Assembly (NCBI RefSeq): GCF_019059575.1
Contig: NW_024881539.1
Span: forward strand, 1,116,001-1,180,000
From: Amphibalanus amphitrite
Lineage: Eukaryota > Arthropoda > Thecostraca > Balanomorpha > Balanidae
Direction of reading: 5' to 3'
Length of the DNA stretch: 64,000 nt
A program made the position numbers and the translations under genes. Shown here one piece after another: positions 51,401-62,436 of this stretch (its first letter is position 1; each line of letters opens with the position of its first letter). The notes beneath the pieces are model-generated. The model searched no databases. It saw only the letters and a program-made list of their open reading frames with translations, and had not been told where the DNA came from.

Positions 51401-54400
51401 AGCTGGTCAGCTTGATTTCGTTGCGCAGAATGGTGCACTCCTCTGCGGTTTCCCGTCTCGCTGCTTCAGCCTTCTCCAGCCTAGCAGCAATCTCCTCCCG
51501 CGCCGCCAGCGCTTCTGCAGCCTCTTCCTTCCTGGCAGCCACCTCGGCGTCCAGCTGCTCCTTCAGCTCCGCCGCGTTCGAGTCCTTCTCATCAATGATT
51601 TCCTCATACAGCGACTTCATCTCCTCCATGTTCTCCCGCACGCTCTGCACCAGCGCCTCGGCCTGCTTGTGCGACTGAACCGCCTCGGCGTTCAGCTTCT
51701 TCAGCCGGTCGACCTCCTGCTGACGCTGCGTCAGCTCAGTCTCCCGCTTGACCAGCTCGTCAGCGGTGCGCCGCAGTTCGGCCGCCCTAGTCTCCAGCTG
51801 CTCTCGGGACTCGTCACAGACCCGGGCCAGGTCCGTGTTCTGGTCGCGGAGGTCGGTCACCTGATGGCGCGCCTCAACCAGCTGGTCCTCGCGGTCGTTC
51901 AGGGCGGTCTGCAGCGCAGCGCTCTCCCCGCGGAGCTGAGTCAGCTCCAGGAGCGCCGCAGCACCGGCTTCTTCGAGCTCCTCACAGCGCTGCTGCAGAC
52001 GGCCTGTCTCGGCAGTGGCGGAAGCTAGAGCGTCCTCTCGGTCGGCCAGGGCGGCACGCTGTTGTTCTAGCTCACCTCGTAGCTCCGTCAGCGCCGCCTC
52101 CTGCTCATCGCGAGCGGAGCAGAGCTCCCGCAGACCCACCTCTTTCTCCGCCAACGCGGCGGTGGCCACGGCCAGTTCCTCAGCCCGCACCGCTGCCTCG
52201 CTACGGAGGCCATCCACCGTCTCGGTCAGGGCCCGGTCAGACTCTCGCAGTTGCTCCAGTTCGGCTCTGTTTCGACTGCCGTCAGTCTCCAGGTTCTGAA
52301 CTCGGGCCTCGAGCACGGCAATCACGTCCTCCTTCTCGCATATCTCAGTCTTGAGGCCACTGAGCTGGTCATTTTTGTTCCTCAGCTGTTCCTCATGTTC
52401 TGCCACAGTGCCACTCAGTGCCTCTACCTCGGCCGTCCGGCGAGCCACGCTCTCGGAGCTCTCATGCAGCTCAGCGCGAGTCTCCTCCAGCTGAGCCTCT
52501 GCAGTGTGTCGTCGCGTCTCAGCCGTTTCCAGCTCCTCCTGAAGCCGCGCCGCGCGCTCATCTGCGATGCGTACAGTGCGCGCCAGCTCTGCTCGGGCCG
52601 CATCCAGCTCGCAGCGAGCATCGTCCAGTTCGGCCTGGCGCTCGGCCACTGATAGTGTCAGTGCAACCTTTTCACGCTCGAGCAGGGCAAGCATCTCTTT
52701 CCTGCCACCGTCCAGCAGCGCCAGTTCTTCGGCGCGCATCCGCTCTGCCTGCACCTCCGATCGCACGTGCTCCAGCTCTCGGGACGCATCCTGGATGGCG
52801 GCGGCCATTTCGTCGGTACGGCGCGCCATCTTCTCCAGGCGAGCCTCCTTGTCTCGGCGGGCCGCGTCCAGCCTCCGGATGGCGCGCTCCTTCTGTGCCA
52901 CCGTCTCACTGAGCTCGGCGGCGTCTTCAGCCGTCAGCCGCCGCTGGAGGCCGGCGTACCACAGCTCCGAGCGGAGCGTCTCAGCGCGCTCAGTCTCGCC
53001 GCTCAGCTGGTCGGCCACCCGTCCCAGCTGGCCGCGCGTCTCAGCCAGTTCTCGCTGCACGGCGGCGCGCTCGTCGACGAGCGCGGCGGCCGCCAGAGCC
53101 GACCGCTCCGCCTCGGCACCGAGCTTCGCCAGCCGCGTCTCCAAGTCAGTGCGCTGGGCCCGCAGCTCCTCGGCGACCGCCTGGCTGCGCTGCTGCTCGG
53201 CGTCCCGTTCAGCCAGCTGGCGGTGCAGCTCGGCGCGCGCCGCCGCCAGCTCGTCACGCTCCTGTCCGAGCGCGGCCAGACTGCCGTCCAGTGCTGCTAG
53301 CTGCAGTTCGGCCTCGGAGCGCTCCGCCTGCGCCGCCTCCAGCTGGGCGCGAGCCTCTGCCAGCTGCGCCTCCGTCTGCTCAGCCCGCTGTCGGCCCTCG
53401 CCCTCACGCTCCTCAGCCTCACGGCTGCGCTGACGTTCGGCGTCCAACTTGTCTCGCAGAGCGGCCGCCTCCCGCTCTCTGCTCGTGATTTGGTGCGAGG
53501 TGCGCTGCAGATCGGCGTCTAGGGCGTCACAGCGGCGGCGCAGCAGCAGAGCCTCACGCTGACTGTGCTCACGCTGAGCGCGTCCCTCATTGAGCCGCTC
53601 GACTGTGTCGGTCAGCTGGTTGAGCAGGTCATCGCGCGTCTCCTCGAGGGCGTGGCGTTGCCGCTGACTGTCCGCCAGGTCACTCTCCAGCACAGAGAGT
53701 CGGTCGGACAGACGGCAGGCGTCCTCGTGGGCGTCCACCTCACTCTCCCGCGCCACCTGCAGCAGCAGCTCCAGCTCCTTCATACGCAGGGTCTGGCTCT
53801 CGGCGGTGCGTTTCAGCACCATCACCTGCTGTTCGAGCTGCAGCCGGCGGCGGGCCTCCTCTTCAGCCGTCTTCTGGCAGCGCTCCAGCCGGCCGGCCCA
53901 GCCGTCCAGCCGCTCCAGGTCATCACCAGCCAGCAGCTGCCCGCGTGCCGCCCGCTCCTGCTCGTCCAGAGCTGTCAGACGGGACTCCACCTCCCGGCAG
54001 CGGCACGATTCGCGCTCCTGACGCTCCACCTCAGCCACTAGGTCTGACACACAGTCCGCCGCCGCCTTCTCTGTGTCCAAGGCCGTCTCCGCCGCGGTCT
54101 GCGCGTCCGCCGCCGGCCGTTCGCCGCTCTCAGCACCCGTGCCGACGGGGGACGGCGCGGCGCCGCCGCCGATCGCAGACAGGATGACGCCGTCCGATCC
54201 CACCGGGTACGTCACCATCGACGCTGTCAGCTGACTGATAGTGTCCAGCAGGGCGGCGTTCCGAGTGCGCAGCTCCGCCACCTGACGGCACGGCAAACGA
54301 AAAACTGTCGTGGAATGAGCCGAACATGATAGAGCAAGCAAAAAGGATAGCGGACTTGTGCAAAACAGACGTGGAAATGACAAGGACGGAGGTCGAGCAC

Positions 54401-56072
54401 TCACTTGGCTATTCACAGCAGCACACACATGAATATGCACTGCATGTAGTTCTGTGCACTACAAATACTACAAAAATATGTCCGACACTACAAATAATCT
54501 TAAGTTAAACTTGCTTTAATTTGATTGCAAATGTTTCAAAAGGTTTCAATTAACATTTGACTCAGCCTTCAAGCAACGATGATTGCCGAAGTCGATAAGT
54601 CGATGAGACACACTCAACAATACAATGCCTATTCCATCACGTTCTCTAAAAACATCGCCACCAAACGAGTACAATGCCCAATAAACTCCTTGTCAGGATG
54701 AGCCTATGAGTGTCAACGCTATTTTCTAACCTCAGCCTCCAGCTGTTGGACCGGCGAGCTGCTGCCGCCGTCGGAGCGCTGTGACGAGTTGAAGCTCGGC
54801 TGGGACAGCTGGCTGGTCTGAACGTTCGACTGGACCGACTGGTGGCGCCGCACAGAGCCCTGTCCAGGAGACAAATCGTACCGGGTCAAGCGCTGAGCCT
54901 TGAATGTGACAAATGACAAGACTCGCGTACTAGGTAAGATCAATTAGTTCTGTCCGCAAAAAAGAATAAAAACAGCGAACGGCACCAAACACCAAACGCT
55001 GTGATACGAACGTCGAACGAGATCAAGCATTAGTATGTTCGTGACAATACACCAAGCGTAGTCAAACACAGAACCCCCGTCCCTTGCCATGCACAGAATG
55101 GCATCAAACGCAGAATTTTTTTCCGTGGCAAAACGCAAAACGGCGTAAAAATAAGCCCTATCCGTGAACCGTGGCACAATACATGATTATGTTAACAAAG
55201 AGGCAGGCCGCGTGTTAGCGATACAATACCGAACGGTGTTCAATATAGCCCTGCCCAGGACAAAACAGCAAACATCGTCAACAGCCCTGACCCCGGCACA
55301 AACAATGGTACATGGTAACCCTCTTAGAGCAGATCCCCACGATGAAATAGCTGATGTAGTACCAACCGTGCGTCTTAGCGCCGATGAGCCGCCCGCCCGT
55401 TTGCTGGGCGTCGGCGGCAGTCGCGGGTCCTGGTACTGGTTGGGCGCCGGCGGCACGAACTTGGGCTCCACGAAACGGTTCGACTTTGGCATGGAGAAGG
55501 CGCCGGCCGCCGAGCTCTGGCCGCGCGGCTCGTACTGGGTGGGCGCCGGACCGCAACCTGCCGGAACGGCGGACATTCCGGTCAGACTACAAATACACTG
55601 CCATTGTTTCAGTGACATTCACAATAATGAGTGAACAAAGTCCTGAACATGGTGGGAGTCAGTCCACTCACCACTTTAGTAGGTTCTATGGAGAATATAC
55701 AAATGGGAATTAACCTCAGATCAGGTCAAATCATATCACACTGCCAGCTGAATATGACCATCGAGGCCCATGCTCCAAACTCTGAAGAAGCATCTCCTGC
55801 GGAGATAAACAAGTCTCTGCAGATCCCAAGGCCCAAGGAGCAGCATCAGTCATCACACACCAAAGCATGCTTAAGACTGTGAGAACAGCAGTGAGAAGGG
55901 TGGCGACTGGCGTCTGGCGATGATGTCAATGATCATGAAGTCAAGAGATGAACTCTGACTTGAAAAGGCATGAATCTGGACCTGTAAATGAGTAGGGTTG
56001 AACTTGAAGTACCTTATTTTATTACTCACCGACTTCATCATTAAACCTCTTCACTGGTGCTTTTGAGAACAT
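48363..56072 (-). CDS. HMMR: Hyaluronan-mediated motility receptor (RHAMM) homologue
   Basis: Seven exons join in frame: 56072-56030, 55557-55367, 54859-54731, 54281-50742, 49488-49312, 48957-48775 and 48485-48363. They total 4386 nt and encode 1461 aa. The N-terminus MFSKAPVKRFNDEVG then CGPAPTQYEP matches the start of vertebrate HMMR. About 1180 residues of Glu/Arg/Ala-rich coiled coil follow. LLGHQNKKQKIHHIMQLKEEN at 1335-1354, shown here in parts as LLGHQNKKQKI and IMQLKEEN, is the C-terminal signature. TPLKENSTN near the end matches the vertebrate TPLKE..N tail. In vertebrates HMMR is a spindle and centrosome protein that binds microtubules; hyaluronan binding should not be assumed here. 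It is about twice the vertebrate length. Another long coiled-coil family is unlikely because both termini match. The exon 3 acceptor is the least certain junction. Confidence 0.93.
48775..48957 (-). CDS. HMMR: HMMR exon 6
   Basis: 61 codons, SLATAEKKVQRQRVLVKQLE to VADPQHMK, phase 0 at both ends. Continues the C-terminal helix, then a Ser/Thr-rich stretch. Confidence 0.9.
49312..49488 (-). CDS. HMMR: HMMR exon 5 (C-terminal signature)
   Basis: 59 codons, TQLELYRAERRCLLEQ to LQLKK, containing LLGHQNKKQKI, the most conserved HMMR motif. Acceptor GTCCCGCAG, donor GTGGGT. Confidence 0.96.
49557..49605 (-). repeat. Partial duplicate of the HMMR exon 5 start and its acceptor
   Basis: About 45 bp around GCGGTACAGCTCCAGCTGAG (49467-49486) recurs at 49572-49591, including the GTCCCGCAG acceptor and the first codons of exon 5. 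The copy lies 104 bp upstream of the true acceptor in intron 4. Confidence 0.8.
49606..50741. other. HMMR intron 4, no gene recognised
   Basis: G-rich run at 50038-50052 and a GTTAGGTTAGG patch at about 50176. Open frames are short and featureless. Confidence 0.4.
50742..54281 (-). CDS. HMMR: HMMR exon 4 (3540-nt coiled-coil exon)
   Basis: 1180 codons in one exon, phase 0 at both ends, from VAELRTRNAALLD to KYEKLFALVEPFQ. Nearly all predicted coiled coil, rich in Glu, Arg, Ala, Gln and Leu. KLFALVEPFQ aligns with the segment before the vertebrate C-terminal domain. Open frames on the opposite strand here are composition shadows. Confidence 0.95.
54731..54859 (-). CDS. HMMR: HMMR exon 3
   Basis: The chosen acceptor is CCTGGACAG. 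Two other in-phase AGs upstream (TTCAAG, GCTCAG) would add up to 14 residues. It encodes a Ser/Gln-rich linker ending VQQLEAE. Donor GTTAGA, phase 0. Confidence 0.75.
55367..55557 (-). CDS. HMMR: HMMR exon 2
   Basis: Acceptor CGGCAG completes Gly15 and gives CGPAPTQYEPRG, then GAFSMPKSNRFVEPK. The Pro-Gly-x-Tyr-like and SFxK..RF motifs match the vertebrate N-terminus. The likely donor is ACG|GTTGGT, phase 0. Confidence 0.88.
56030..56072 (-). CDS. HMMR: HMMR exon 1 (start)
   Basis: 43 nt encoding MFSKAPVKRFNDEV plus one base, then a G|GTGAGT donor. The KAPxKRFND string is diagnostic of HMMR. It was located by its protein match; the frame is too short for a long-ORF search. Confidence 0.92.
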
Positions 56073-57480
56073 TGCAGCTGTTTATCCACAGAACTTGTTC
56101 TTAGGTCCTCTGGATTCTGAAACAAATACCATGTCAGTATCAGTCATCTTCATATGTATCAGTATGCATACATTAATGAACTATTGCAAACAGAACTATG
56201 TATGAGCTTCATTCACAGCAGTTCTCAGTTGTTTTCTGATATATTTAAAAGAACCCTGGGTATTAGTATATATTAGGTCCGAGTGGACAATTGTGACGCT
56301 GTTGATACAAATATGTAACAGCAAAAATTTTAAGGTTTTAGGTTAGGTTAGGTTGTAGGTTTGTAGGTTTTAGGTTAGTAGGTTGGTAGGTTTGTAGGTT
56401 TTAGGTTGGTAGGTTGTAGGTTGGTAGCTTGTAGGTAGATAGGTAAGGTTAGGTCAGGTTTGATTATGTTTTTCTTTTATTTCCAGGACATATAAGTATC
56501 ATTTTTGGATTCAGGATGTCAAATAATGTAAGAATATGAAAACTTTATCTTTTAACAGTCACTCGGACTAAATATATACTTTTACCGAACCCTGATCCTT
56601 TCAGAACTGAAGTGAAAGAAAGGAGGAGTAAAATATTGATATTAATAAGTCAGCAATAAAGCAATTTCCATTTTTCTATTAAACATTTTGATTTCACACT
56701 TTGTATGTCCTCACCCCACCTTGTATATGTGACAGAAAATACAAACTGTAAACGCACACCGCTGATCATCAAACTGAGACGGGTGAGCAGACACAATACA
56801 AATCACAGTGTATATAAACAGATACAAATCATACAAATCGAAACTGCAGCGCGACCAACGCGACCGCGACGCTGACGCAGCGACGACGACTTGTAAACGC
56901 TTTCAAAAATCGCTCTGCAGCCGTTATATCTGGAACTTTTTATAACATAGGGTGCATTGATATTTGAAGATAATGATGTCTGATTTGTAATTTTTTATTG
57001 TAAAAAGGTTTTGAAATTTCTTGAAGAACAAGAATACATATAAAAAGAAAGTAATCTCAAGTGCAACAGCAAATAGCCAAAAAATAAAGTTCGTCTGATT
57101 AGAGCAGCCAGTTTATTTTAAAATAGGAACCGGCCGGCTGTATTTTTTCCCTTAAAGGAAAATGTTTTATGGGTATTTATAAAAAGCTAGCGAAAACTAG
57201 GAGGTCAGTGAGTTATTAAATAAAATCTTTTTGGAACCTTTTGTTCCTTTTTGTATTTTGACCACTTGTTTGTTGTTTGTTCACATCGCCAATTGTTCAT
57301 ATCCATGGATGAAATTCACATCATCACATCATCATGTCTACTGTACTGTAAACGTGAAATTACCAGCATCTGCGATGCTGGGCTCCGCATCGCGGGACCG
57401 CAGGTTGTTTGAGCAAGCACCTCTGTAAACGCAGCAAAAACGCCCGCCGCCAAACGAGAGAACGAGCATTGCACTGCACA
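56073..57480. other. HMMR 5' flank
   Basis: A CpG-rich patch at about 56845-56890, with CGCGACCAACGCGACCGCGA, may be the HMMR promoter or an untranslated first exon. The rest is AT-rich, apart from the TAGGTT-rich tract. Confidence 0.4.
56335..56462. repeat. TTAGGT / TAGGTTGG low-complexity array
   Basis: About 125 bp of irregular TTAGG, TAGGTTT and TAGGTTGG units. TTAGG is the usual arthropod telomere repeat, but these units are too irregular to call telomeric. Confidence 0.7.
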
Positions 57481-58350
57481 CCGGAGTGGGTGTGCTTAGT
57501 GCTACGAACTGACGTGCACTGCACTCTACTAACCGGTCTCTAGCAGCGGTGTGCCAAATTTGAGTGCAATCGACGCGGCCGTTTTCGAGATCTGGAAGCG
57601 ACACCCTGCACGTGCGCACGTGCAACCTGGGTCCCCATTGACTTGTGCACGGCACTCTACATATTCGCCGGTCTCTAGCGGTGTACCGAATTTAATCTGA
57701 ATCGGCCCAGCCGTTTCCAAGATCCATGGAAGCGACCCCTACACGTGCGCACGTGCAGCTGCACCCCAACCGTGGCATATGAAAATACATACTAACTGAC
57801 TTGTGCACGGCATATCCTACTAACCAGTCTCTAGCGGTACCTATGCCAAATTTGAGCACAGTCGGCCCAGCCGTTCTTGAGATCTGGAAGCGTCGCCCTG
57901 CACGTACGCACGTGCATAACGGGTCCCATCTGACTTGTGCACGGCACCCTACTAACCAGCCTCAAGCGGTGTGGCAAGTTTGATCGCAATCGGCCCAGCC
58001 GTTCTCGAGATCTGGAAGCGTCACCCTGCCCGTGCGCACGTGCAGCGGCACCCCAACCGTGACACATGGAAATGCATTGCCGAGTGCGTGCCAACATCCA
58101 TGCCAAGGATCAGCGCAATCGGCAAACTAACTACAGAGTTATTAGACTTGTTACTGAACTGACTTCTCTTCGTTTTGCACGTGGCACGTGCATTAGGGGT
58201 CACCCATACGCATCGAGAATAGCACACTACGTGTAAGAAAGGAAGAAGCTATCCCACACAAAAGACCGCGAGTGAATCGGTCAAGCAGTTGTGGAGATAG
58301 AAGCTTTGCAAGGCGCCCCACGGCGGCCGACTGCTAATATTTAGCAATAA
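57481..58350. mobile_element. CACGTGC-rich repeat, copy 3 (diverged)
   Basis: Four internal units of about 130 bp share CTAACCGGTCTCTAGC-like text, a CCAAATTTGAG..AATCGGCCCAGCCGTT segment (given in parts) and GCACGTGCGCACGTGC. The inverted ends of copies 1 and 2 are not clear here. Confidence 0.75.
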
Positions 58351-58831
58351 TCAGTGTCGCATCCGCACACGGGAGGTATCCCCGTCACCTGTTCGTATAC
58401 TCTAATGTGGTTGGGTTCAAGTCACAGTCGAGCCCTGATTTTTTACAGCTTTTCTTAAAAACGGCACATCGTGCAGTGACGTTCTATGCATCAGTGGAAA
58501 GAGCATCAAAAGTTGTATATTATATGAACTTTTCACCGATATATCTTACTAAAGATAAAAGTTATAGAGGAATAAAGACGCTCCCATTGACTTTCCATGT
58601 TAAAAATTTTCATTTTCAAACGAACTTTATTAGAAAAAAAAAACCGATTTCTGCCAGCTTAACGAAGCATACCAGCATGTACTACGCTCTTTCCTCTACA
58701 AGATGTAAGAGTTTGGGCAAATTCAATCTCTAAAATTTTGTACAATGTCTCTGCAAAGTCTCGGCATCGCCGTCCATTTTAACATGGGACACAGCAAAAT
58801 TTCAACTTTGACCTTGTGCATAGAAGTGTTG

Positions 58832-59162
58832 CGAGATTCTGGCGGGTATACGGCGCACACGGGCGTGTACCGGAACGTGTTTGCCATAAAATGCTGGGAA
58901 GAAAACCACCTCTTCCTTGGCTCGTTTTCCCGCCATTCGCGATCGCGCAAAAAGTGTCCGAAACCCCGTTGACTTAACATGAGGAAAATAGAATCGCACG
59001 TGCCACGTGCCACGAGATTCTGGCGGGTATACGGTGCGCACGGGCGTGTACCTGACCTGAACGTGTTTGCCATAAAATGCTGGGAAGCAAACCACCTCTT
59101 CCTTGGCTCGTTTTCCCGCCATTCGCGATCGCGCAAAAAGTGTCCGAAACCCCGTTGACTTA
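58832..59162 (+). repeat. Direct duplication of about 145-150 bp
   Basis: Units at 58832-58976 and 59013-59162 are almost identical, from CGAGATTCTGGCGGGTATAC to CCCCGTTGACTTA. The second has a small insertion near ACCTGACCTG. The open frames on both strands repeat with it. Confidence 0.85.
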
Positions 59163-60470
59163 TCAATTTTGATTTTTTGATTGCATAACATTTTGATTGC
59201 GAACATTTTGATGCATAATATGTGGGATTTCAATTTGGTGTCTATCAGCAATAAGACTCTGAATATCCGGCTCAAGAAACCTCCTGCTCCGCGTCAGTTT
59301 CCGAGTTCTGGGATACCCCATCTTCGGGGGCTGATTACAGTTATTTTTGGTCACCGTGATTAGTTTTTTTGCCTAATTATAATAATTTGATCAATTTCAA
59401 AGCGATCTATATAAAAAATAATCCGAAACTCCGGAATCGCCCGTGGCCTCTTGTGAGGGCGTTTCCGACCCTAGTGTGCGGTGCCGGGTGGCAGTGTCGG
59501 AACTCGACAGCAGATGGCAGCACCGTGTCCCGTCTGCAGCGCTGTACGGAGCACAATGCACATCTAGACCTCCATATCCAGAGTTGTTTTGAGCCGCCCT
59601 GTCCCATGGGGCCAGGTCCTCGGGTTCTTTACCGCCGTGTCAGACGGATTATTGTTTGAGTCGCCACCTGAAGGCCTGTCATTTGATTTAGGCACAGATT
59701 GCTACGTTTGTTGACACTGCTTTGATAGACAGTGTCGGACTGCCGTTGGTCCGGTCGGCTGTGGTTCGTTTGGGCCAGATTTGTCCGGTTCGATGTCGTC
59801 CATTATTGTGATATCACCGAGCTGATGGCGATGGAATTACATGATTGGTGGCTTAGTAATTTTATTCAAGAATCTGTGTTCAGGCCTCCTGTTAGTACAT
59901 GAGAGCCTCAGGAGGGAGGTATGAAATTCGCAATTTTAACTGAAATGGCATTCGCAAGTGTTTAATTTATTGCCACAACCAACCATTATAAACGATGTAG
60001 GATGTTATTATTGTAATCGTCATGCATTCTACATATATGCATCGTCCTCCATTGTATTGTATATCTATTTAGCATTGACCTTCAGGCTTCAGTAAGTTTG
60101 TACCTACCTACTTTGTTGTCATGGGTAAGCGCGGTCAAATCGACCACCTGGGCCGGATGTACTGCCGGCTGAAACTGCAAGCTGCATGCCAGGGGAGGGG
60201 GGAGCCTGCACACTGACCGACTCGTGTTGTCACGCTACCATGGTAGCTCTGATGACGTCATCAAATTATTGAGCCCCGCCACCAGGTTAATGGGTTAGTT
60301 CCAAGGCCATGCTAGTTCGGCCTCATGACAAAGCGACACAGGGGCGGCACTGCTCAGTGTTAGCGCTGTGACCTCGTACAGAGAGTGGAGGACCAGGCGG
60401 ACGAAAGGTGTGCTGAGGAAAGTAAGGTAAGCGATTCAAGTTAAACCCGCGCCCTGGACTGGGGTCCTAG
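59163..60470. other. Intergenic, no gene recognised
   Basis: Mixed sequence with only short featureless open frames. No RNA gene or splice-bounded exon was identified. Confidence 0.4.
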
Positions 60471-60477
60471 ATTTACC

Positions 60478-60622
60478 CCGCGTTCGATGTCTCTCGGACG
60501 GCGAAGATTCTACGCCGTCCGGCCAATCACGTTTCATAACCGCAGCCGAGCCCCCGCTGACATTGGACGGGATTGGCTAGACGGCAAAGAATCTTTGCCG
60601 TCCGGGAGACATCAAACGCCGC
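60478..60622. mobile_element. Short palindromic MITE
   Basis: Arms CGATGTCTCTCGGACGGCGA and its partner GCCGTCCGGGAGACATC are inverted, about 145 bp overall. CCCGCGCC-type ends of the TTAA family lie on either side (60447 and 60626). Confidence 0.7.
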
Positions 60623-60809
60623 CTTAACCCGCGCCCGGCTGGGGGTTTTGAATTGCTGCCGATACCAACCTCGCGCATGAAGTTGATGAGCCCTGGTATA
60701 AATTGCCTCTCTTTCTGAGATCTTCGTCTTATCATCACTTATGTCGCTATGCGGTGCCTTTATTTTCATAACTACAGCACTTGGGAAAAACTGTTAACCC
60801 CGCTCCGTC

Positions 60810-60920
60810 AACAGATGGCTCTGCCAGTCACTGCCTGGCGTGGTATGCTGTACCGCCGGACACCAAGTACAGCGGCACAGTATACCACTGCAGGAATGAA
60901 TGGCAGAGCCATCTCTTGGT
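60810..60920. mobile_element. Palindromic MITE related to 37850-37983
   Basis: Arms AGATGGCTCTGCCA and TGGCAGAGCCATCT are perfect inverses. The inner GCGGCACAGTATA is shared with the intron 10 element. Confidence 0.65.
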
Positions 60921-61192
60921 AGGCCCGTGAAATATTTCAGCGCAATGCTTCGCGCACGCTTTGGCGCACTGCCCGATTATGGACGTTGTCGAATATAACC
61001 CATTACCCCACATGCCGTGAATATGGCGCCATCGGAACATGTTAAATGCCTTGCGTGCAAATTTCCGCCACGTTTGCGGCGGCTATGCTTTACTCAATAG
61101 ACGGTTAATGACTAATAGAGGCGTTATTCCTCATGTAAAATCTTGTGCCTATTTAATGGATTTAAAGGCTCTGATGGCTTGACATCATTTCA

Positions 61193-62408
61193 TTAACCCG
61201 CGCCCGGCTGGGGGTCCTGGATTTCCACGCCCTGCTGGGGGGGGGGGGGGGGTGTGTTTGAACACCCCCCCCCTTCTAACTCGGCTCCTGGGCCACGTAG
61301 CGATACGCGGAAGGCGGCGTTCGAAAGAGCGTCAAAAATAAAGAGGAAATCACTTCAGTCACTTTTTTGGTCAGGTCAAAGGTCAGGTCACCAGAGGTCA
61401 TTGAAGGCAAAATTTCGCCGATTTCCAGGTCGAATGTCGACAATTTCCAAGAAGCCAACGCATAACTCGGGAACCAATAGAGATACAGCGCCGCAGAAAA
61501 GCGCATTCGATAGCCCTATTAACGCCCTTTCTGAGTAATTTTTTTTTTCAGATTTGACCTAACGTCAACGGTTATGCCTGCAGGGGGCAAAAACTGCAAA
61601 AATAGCCGATTTTTTCGGAAACAGTTTTTCTGCAACAACTTTTGACCCAAGCCTTGTACGAGCTTACTTTTACCGGCATCGTGTTCCTCTCGTCAAGACG
61701 CATCGAATGAACTATAACTTGACCTTGAAAGGTCAACTTGAAAATTTGACCTCAGGCAAGGTCATGACCTGACCGGAAAGGGTCATGTTGTACATCAGTC
61801 GATCCGTATCGTCGAGCTAAACACATCTAAAGCATTTTCATCGCTCTAGCATGCCTCTATCAAAAGTTATTTGCGAAAAACTGTTAGATACCATTCGTGA
61901 CCTAAGATGACCTCAGGGCATAAACAGGGGTCACGGACACCATTTTCATTTTCATGTTCAGTGTGTCTAAACTACTTGTAATTCGGTTTTTGGGAGTGTT
62001 TATAATGTCTTTCGTCCAAAAGAGGCGCATTTCAATTTTCTTCCATTGACTTAAATAATGGGGAGGTCGCAAAATTGACCTGACCTTAGGTCATCGATAT
62101 CAAAATTCTGAGATATACATTTTGTACATGCTATTGCTCTTAGCAATCGCTGAAAGTTTCAAAGCGATCGGTCACTCGGTGTAGCTATGACAGACATTGA
62201 AACTTTTTATGAGGTGAGGTCACTTCAAGCGACCTGGTGACCTGACCTTGAATGACCTTGGTCTGAAATTTTCACAACATGTGTAGAATTGATGTATGAT
62301 AAGGTGTACCAAAAACGGTGGCGCTCCGCGCCGCCGTTTTTGAGATATTCGTGAAAAACCACAAGGGGGGTGTTCAAACACCCCCCACCCCAGCAGGGCG
62401 CGGGTTAA
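61193..62408. mobile_element. TTAA piggyBac-like non-autonomous element I
   Basis: It begins TTAACCCGCGCCCGGCTGG and ends GCAGGGCGCGGGTTAA. Hairpins lie at about 61237-61273 and 62364-62392. AGGTCA/TGACCT motifs run through the body. No transposase. Confidence 0.84.
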
Positions 62409-62436
62409 GGTTTCAACGCCCTGCTGGTGCGGTGTT

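Noticed and set aside
50728..53433. Long plus-strand open frames (up to 288 codons) opposite HMMR exon 4
   Set aside because: They are Ser/Arg/Ala-rich mirror frames caused by the GC-rich, biased codons of the coiled-coil exon. The minus-strand frame is continuous and conserved.
50742..54281. Myosin-tail, cingulin or kinesin-15 identity for the long coiled coil
   Set aside because: The flanking exons carry the HMMR-specific N-terminus (KAPVKRFND) and C-terminus (LLGHQNKKQKI, TPLKE), and no motor domain is present.
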